A stretch of DNA of 64,000 nt from Pseudomonas sp. Choline-02u-1. Lineage in GTDB: Bacteria > Pseudomonadota > Gammaproteobacteria > Pseudomonadales > Pseudomonadaceae. Of the stretch, positions 62,679 to 64,000 are shown one piece after another (the first letter of the stretch is position 1; every line of letters starts with the position of its first letter). The notes beneath the pieces were generated by a model, which was given only the letters and a program-made list of their open reading frames with translations, searched no databases and was not told where the DNA came from. The translations under genes and the position numbers were made by a program. Where the stretch lies: contig NZ_PJBC01000013.1 of the NCBI RefSeq assembly GCF_002836515.1, positions 248,001 to 312,000 of the forward strand, in the 5' to 3' direction.

Positions 62679-63356
62679 TCAGAGGCTGTAGTAGTAACCA
62701 CGGCTACGCAGGGCAACGATGCGCGGGCGTCCGTCCGGGTGGGGGCCGATTTTTTTTCGCAGGTTGCTGACGTGCATGTCGAGGCTGCGGTCGTACAGGG
62801 TCAGCTTGCGGCCGAGGGCCAGTTGCGCCAGTTCCTGTTTGTCCAGCGGCTCGCCGGGTTGCTTGAGCAGGGCTTCGAGCAGGCGGCTTTCGGAGACAGT
62901 CAGGGTCAGTTCTTTTTCGTCGATGCTGACTACGCCGCGCACCGGGCTGAAACTCAGATCGCCCAGTTCCAGTTGCGTCGACACGGCGGCGGGATGGCTG
63001 CGACGCAACACCGCACGCAGGCGTGCAGTCAGTTCGCGCGGGTCGCAAGGCTTGGCCAGGTAATCGTCGGCGCCCAGTTCGAGGCCCAGGATACGGTCCA
63101 GCGGTTCGCCGCGCGCCGAAAGCATCAGCACCGGCAAGTCGGCGTGGTCGTTGCGCAGTTGCTTGAGCAATTCCAGACCGCTGCCGTCGGGCAGCATCAC
63201 GTCCAGCACCACCGCCGCCGGCGCGGCTTCGGCTAACGCCTTGCGCGCGCTCTGGCCGTCGTGGCAGGCGCGCACCTGGAAGCCTTCCTGGCTCAACCAG
63301 CTACTCAGGAGTTCGCACAACTCCTGGTCATCATCAATCAATAACAGCTCGCTCAT
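62679..63356 (-). CDS. OmpR/PhoB-family response regulator, CpxR-like
   Basis: A 225-residue two-domain regulator: receiver with acidic pocket (IDDDQE), phospho-acceptor Asp52 (LDVMLPDGSG), switch Ser/Thr (LSARG) and Lys (YLAKPCDP, about 102); winged-helix output domain (LTVSESRLLEALLK..VSNLRKKIG..ALRSRGYYYSL). By synteny (PA3204) it is the CpxR-like partner of the kinase at 59.9-61.2 kb, though the two are separated by 1.5 kb here. Its ATG lies seven bases after the upstream gene's stop. Confidence 0.92.
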   Translation of the reverse strand: MSELLLIDDDQELCELLSSWLSQEGFQVRACHDGQSARKALAEAAPAAVVLDVMLPDGSGLELLKQLRNDHADLPVLMLSARGEPLDRILGLELGADDYLAKPCDPRELTARLRAVLRRSHPAAVSTQLELGDLSFSPVRGVVSIDEKELTLTVSESRLLEALLKQPGEPLDKQELAQLALGRKLTLYDRSLDMHVSNLRKKIGPHPDGRPRIVALRSRGYYYSL

Positions 63357-63363
63357 GACTCAC

Positions 63364-63774
63364 TCAATTTAGCCATTGCCGACGTTTTCGGCTTGCACCA
63401 CTGGCAAAGATACCGCAGAGCAGCGCCAATAGCGCTACCCCGGCGCCGGTGACGAACCACTGCTGTTGATCGGTCAGCAAACGCGGCAACGGGCTGGCCT
63501 GGGCTTCCTTGAGTTGCAGCTTCAGGCGCTGGTTCTCCTGGCGCAACCGGGCGAGCTGGGTGCTTTCACGCGCGTTGTCGGCATTTTGCAGTTGTTTGTT
63601 CAGTTCTTCACGCTGCTGTTCACTGGCCTTGAGCCGCTGTTGCAGTTCGGTGATCTGGCTGCCGGCGCTCAGCGACAATGGCGTGGAGCTGCTGCCTTCG
63701 GTGGTTTCCTCACCATGGGCGGGCGCCATGATCGACAACGTGAGCAACATCAGACACAACGGACCCTTGCGCAT
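63364..63774 (-). CDS. periplasmic coiled-coil protein with C-terminal membrane anchor
   Basis: A 136-residue protein: signal peptide (MRKGPLCLMLLTLSIMAPAHG), a coiled coil (about residues 40-95, LQQRLKASEQQREELNKQLQ; LRQENQRLKLQLKEAQ), and a membrane segment (about 108-127, FVTGAGVALLALLCGIFAS) with a basic end. It resembles the C-terminal part of YgiM/TIGR04211-type proteins without the SH3 domain. It directly precedes the response regulator gene and fits PA3203. The ATG with AGGTG upstream replaces a longer reading that runs into a hairpin. Confidence 0.75.
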   Translation of the reverse strand: MRKGPLCLMLLTLSIMAPAHGEETTEGSSSTPLSLSAGSQITELQQRLKASEQQREELNKQLQNADNARESTQLARLRQENQRLKLQLKEAQASPLPRLLTDQQQWFVTGAGVALLALLCGIFASGASRKRRQWLN

Positions 63775-63847
63775 CGCGACACCTGTTTTCCAAATGGATA
63801 TTGGGCAGGTTGTCGGCAGGCAAACGAGAATAATGAGCGATTGAGAG

Positions 63848-63874
63848 CGCGATGAACCGAGAAGGTTCATCGCG
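63848..63874. terminator. 11-bp perfect hairpin, possible terminator or attenuator
   Basis: CGCGATGAACC-GAGAA-GGTTCATCGCG, exact over 11 bp. It lies ten bases after the yciI-like stop (minus strand) but has no T-run on either side, so intrinsic termination is doubtful; it may protect a 3' end. Confidence 0.5.
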
Positions 63875-63883
63875 TGGCAGGAC

Positions 63884-64000
63884 TTAAGGCAGGACTTGCT
63901 TGAACGGCTTGACGATCACATTGGCATAGACGCCGGCTGCGATGTACGGATCGGCGTCGGCCCAGGCTTGAGCGGCGCTCAGGGAATCGAATTCGGCGAC
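63884..64000 (-). CDS. YciI-family protein, 5' end outside window
   Basis: The last 38 codons of a gene running in from the right edge: [19 protein letters not shown] then [19 protein letters not shown] and TAA. The AxxWADADPY..AGVY..V.V.PF pattern is the C-terminal half of YciI proteins, small (about 100-residue) ferredoxin-like fold proteins. Position matches PA3202. It is first in the same-strand run with the coiled-coil protein and response regulator. Confidence 0.85.
   Translation of the reverse strand, partial: VAEFDSLSAAQAWADADPYIAAGVYANVIVKPFKQVLP

Noticed and set aside
63848..63874. Firm rho-independent terminator after the yciI-like gene
   Set aside because: The stem is perfect but no T-run follows on either strand, so it is listed only with moderate confidence.

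Overview
The window is chromosomal DNA of a Pseudomonas of the P. fluorescens group. Three things support this: GC-rich coding (roughly 60-63%), many copies of the 'GTGGGAGCGGGCTTGCTCGCGAA' REP family and the 'GTAGGAGCTGCCGAAGGCTGCGATC' family typical of these genomes, and gene neighbourhoods that from memory match P. aeruginosa PAO1 blocks (PA3286-3284, PA3228-3223, PA1421-1418, PA3344-3339, PA3206-3202). There are no tRNA or rRNA genes, CRISPR arrays, transposases or prophage genes. Both ends cut through genes: a KAS III gene at the left and a YciI-family gene at the right.

Layout. 1-2 kb: ketoacyl-ACP synthase III, then an ECF sigma factor with an overlapping zinc-finger anti-sigma factor. 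2-10.4 kb: porin, FemAB-like acyltransferase, MsbA-type ABC exporter, periplasmic cyclophilin, hydrolase, LysR regulator, small secreted protein and azoreductase. 10.4-23.8 kb: housekeeping and accessory genes (two DMT transporters, YbdG-type MscS channel, DEAD-box helicase, DUF899 protein, lipoprotein, TorF-like outer membrane protein, CvfB-like RNA-binding protein, MFS exporter with divergent LysR). 23.9-29.6 kb: a guanidinobutyrate catabolic locus (gbuA, divergent gbuR, two permeases, an NTF2-fold protein). 29.6-30.2 kb: DTW-domain tRNA modification enzyme. 30.3-43.7 kb: the most distinctive region, a complete type I secretion system (HlyD, ABC with C39-like domain, TolC) divergent from a 2618-residue RTX adhesin. 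The adhesin has an N-terminal retention module with a TAAG LapG-type cleavage motif, tandem ~245-residue repeats, a von Willebrand A domain with complete MIDAS, and RTX repeats. It looks like a LapA/MapA-class surface adhesin.

44-53.6 kb: YbaN, YecA, RecQ, MarR, a FimV-like protein, a PlpD-type patatin/beta-barrel phospholipase, a SelW-like protein and a DMT transporter. 53.7-59.8 kb: two AraC regulators, an LpxH-like metallophosphatase, an HD-domain protein paired with a DUF962/Mpo1-like membrane protein, TrkH and a YdjA-like nitroreductase. 59.8-64 kb: a Cpx-like envelope stress system (sensor kinase, Spy/CpxP-like protein, response regulator). A gene of lower GC content, on the opposite strand, lies between the Spy gene and the response regulator gene. 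A direct repeat resembling a CpxR box lies upstream of the Spy-like gene.

Most gaps are filled by repeats. Twelve REP doublets fall into two clear length and orientation classes. The second family often forms hairpins between convergent genes, where it may also terminate transcription. Functions rest on motifs and remembered family knowledge; no database search was run.
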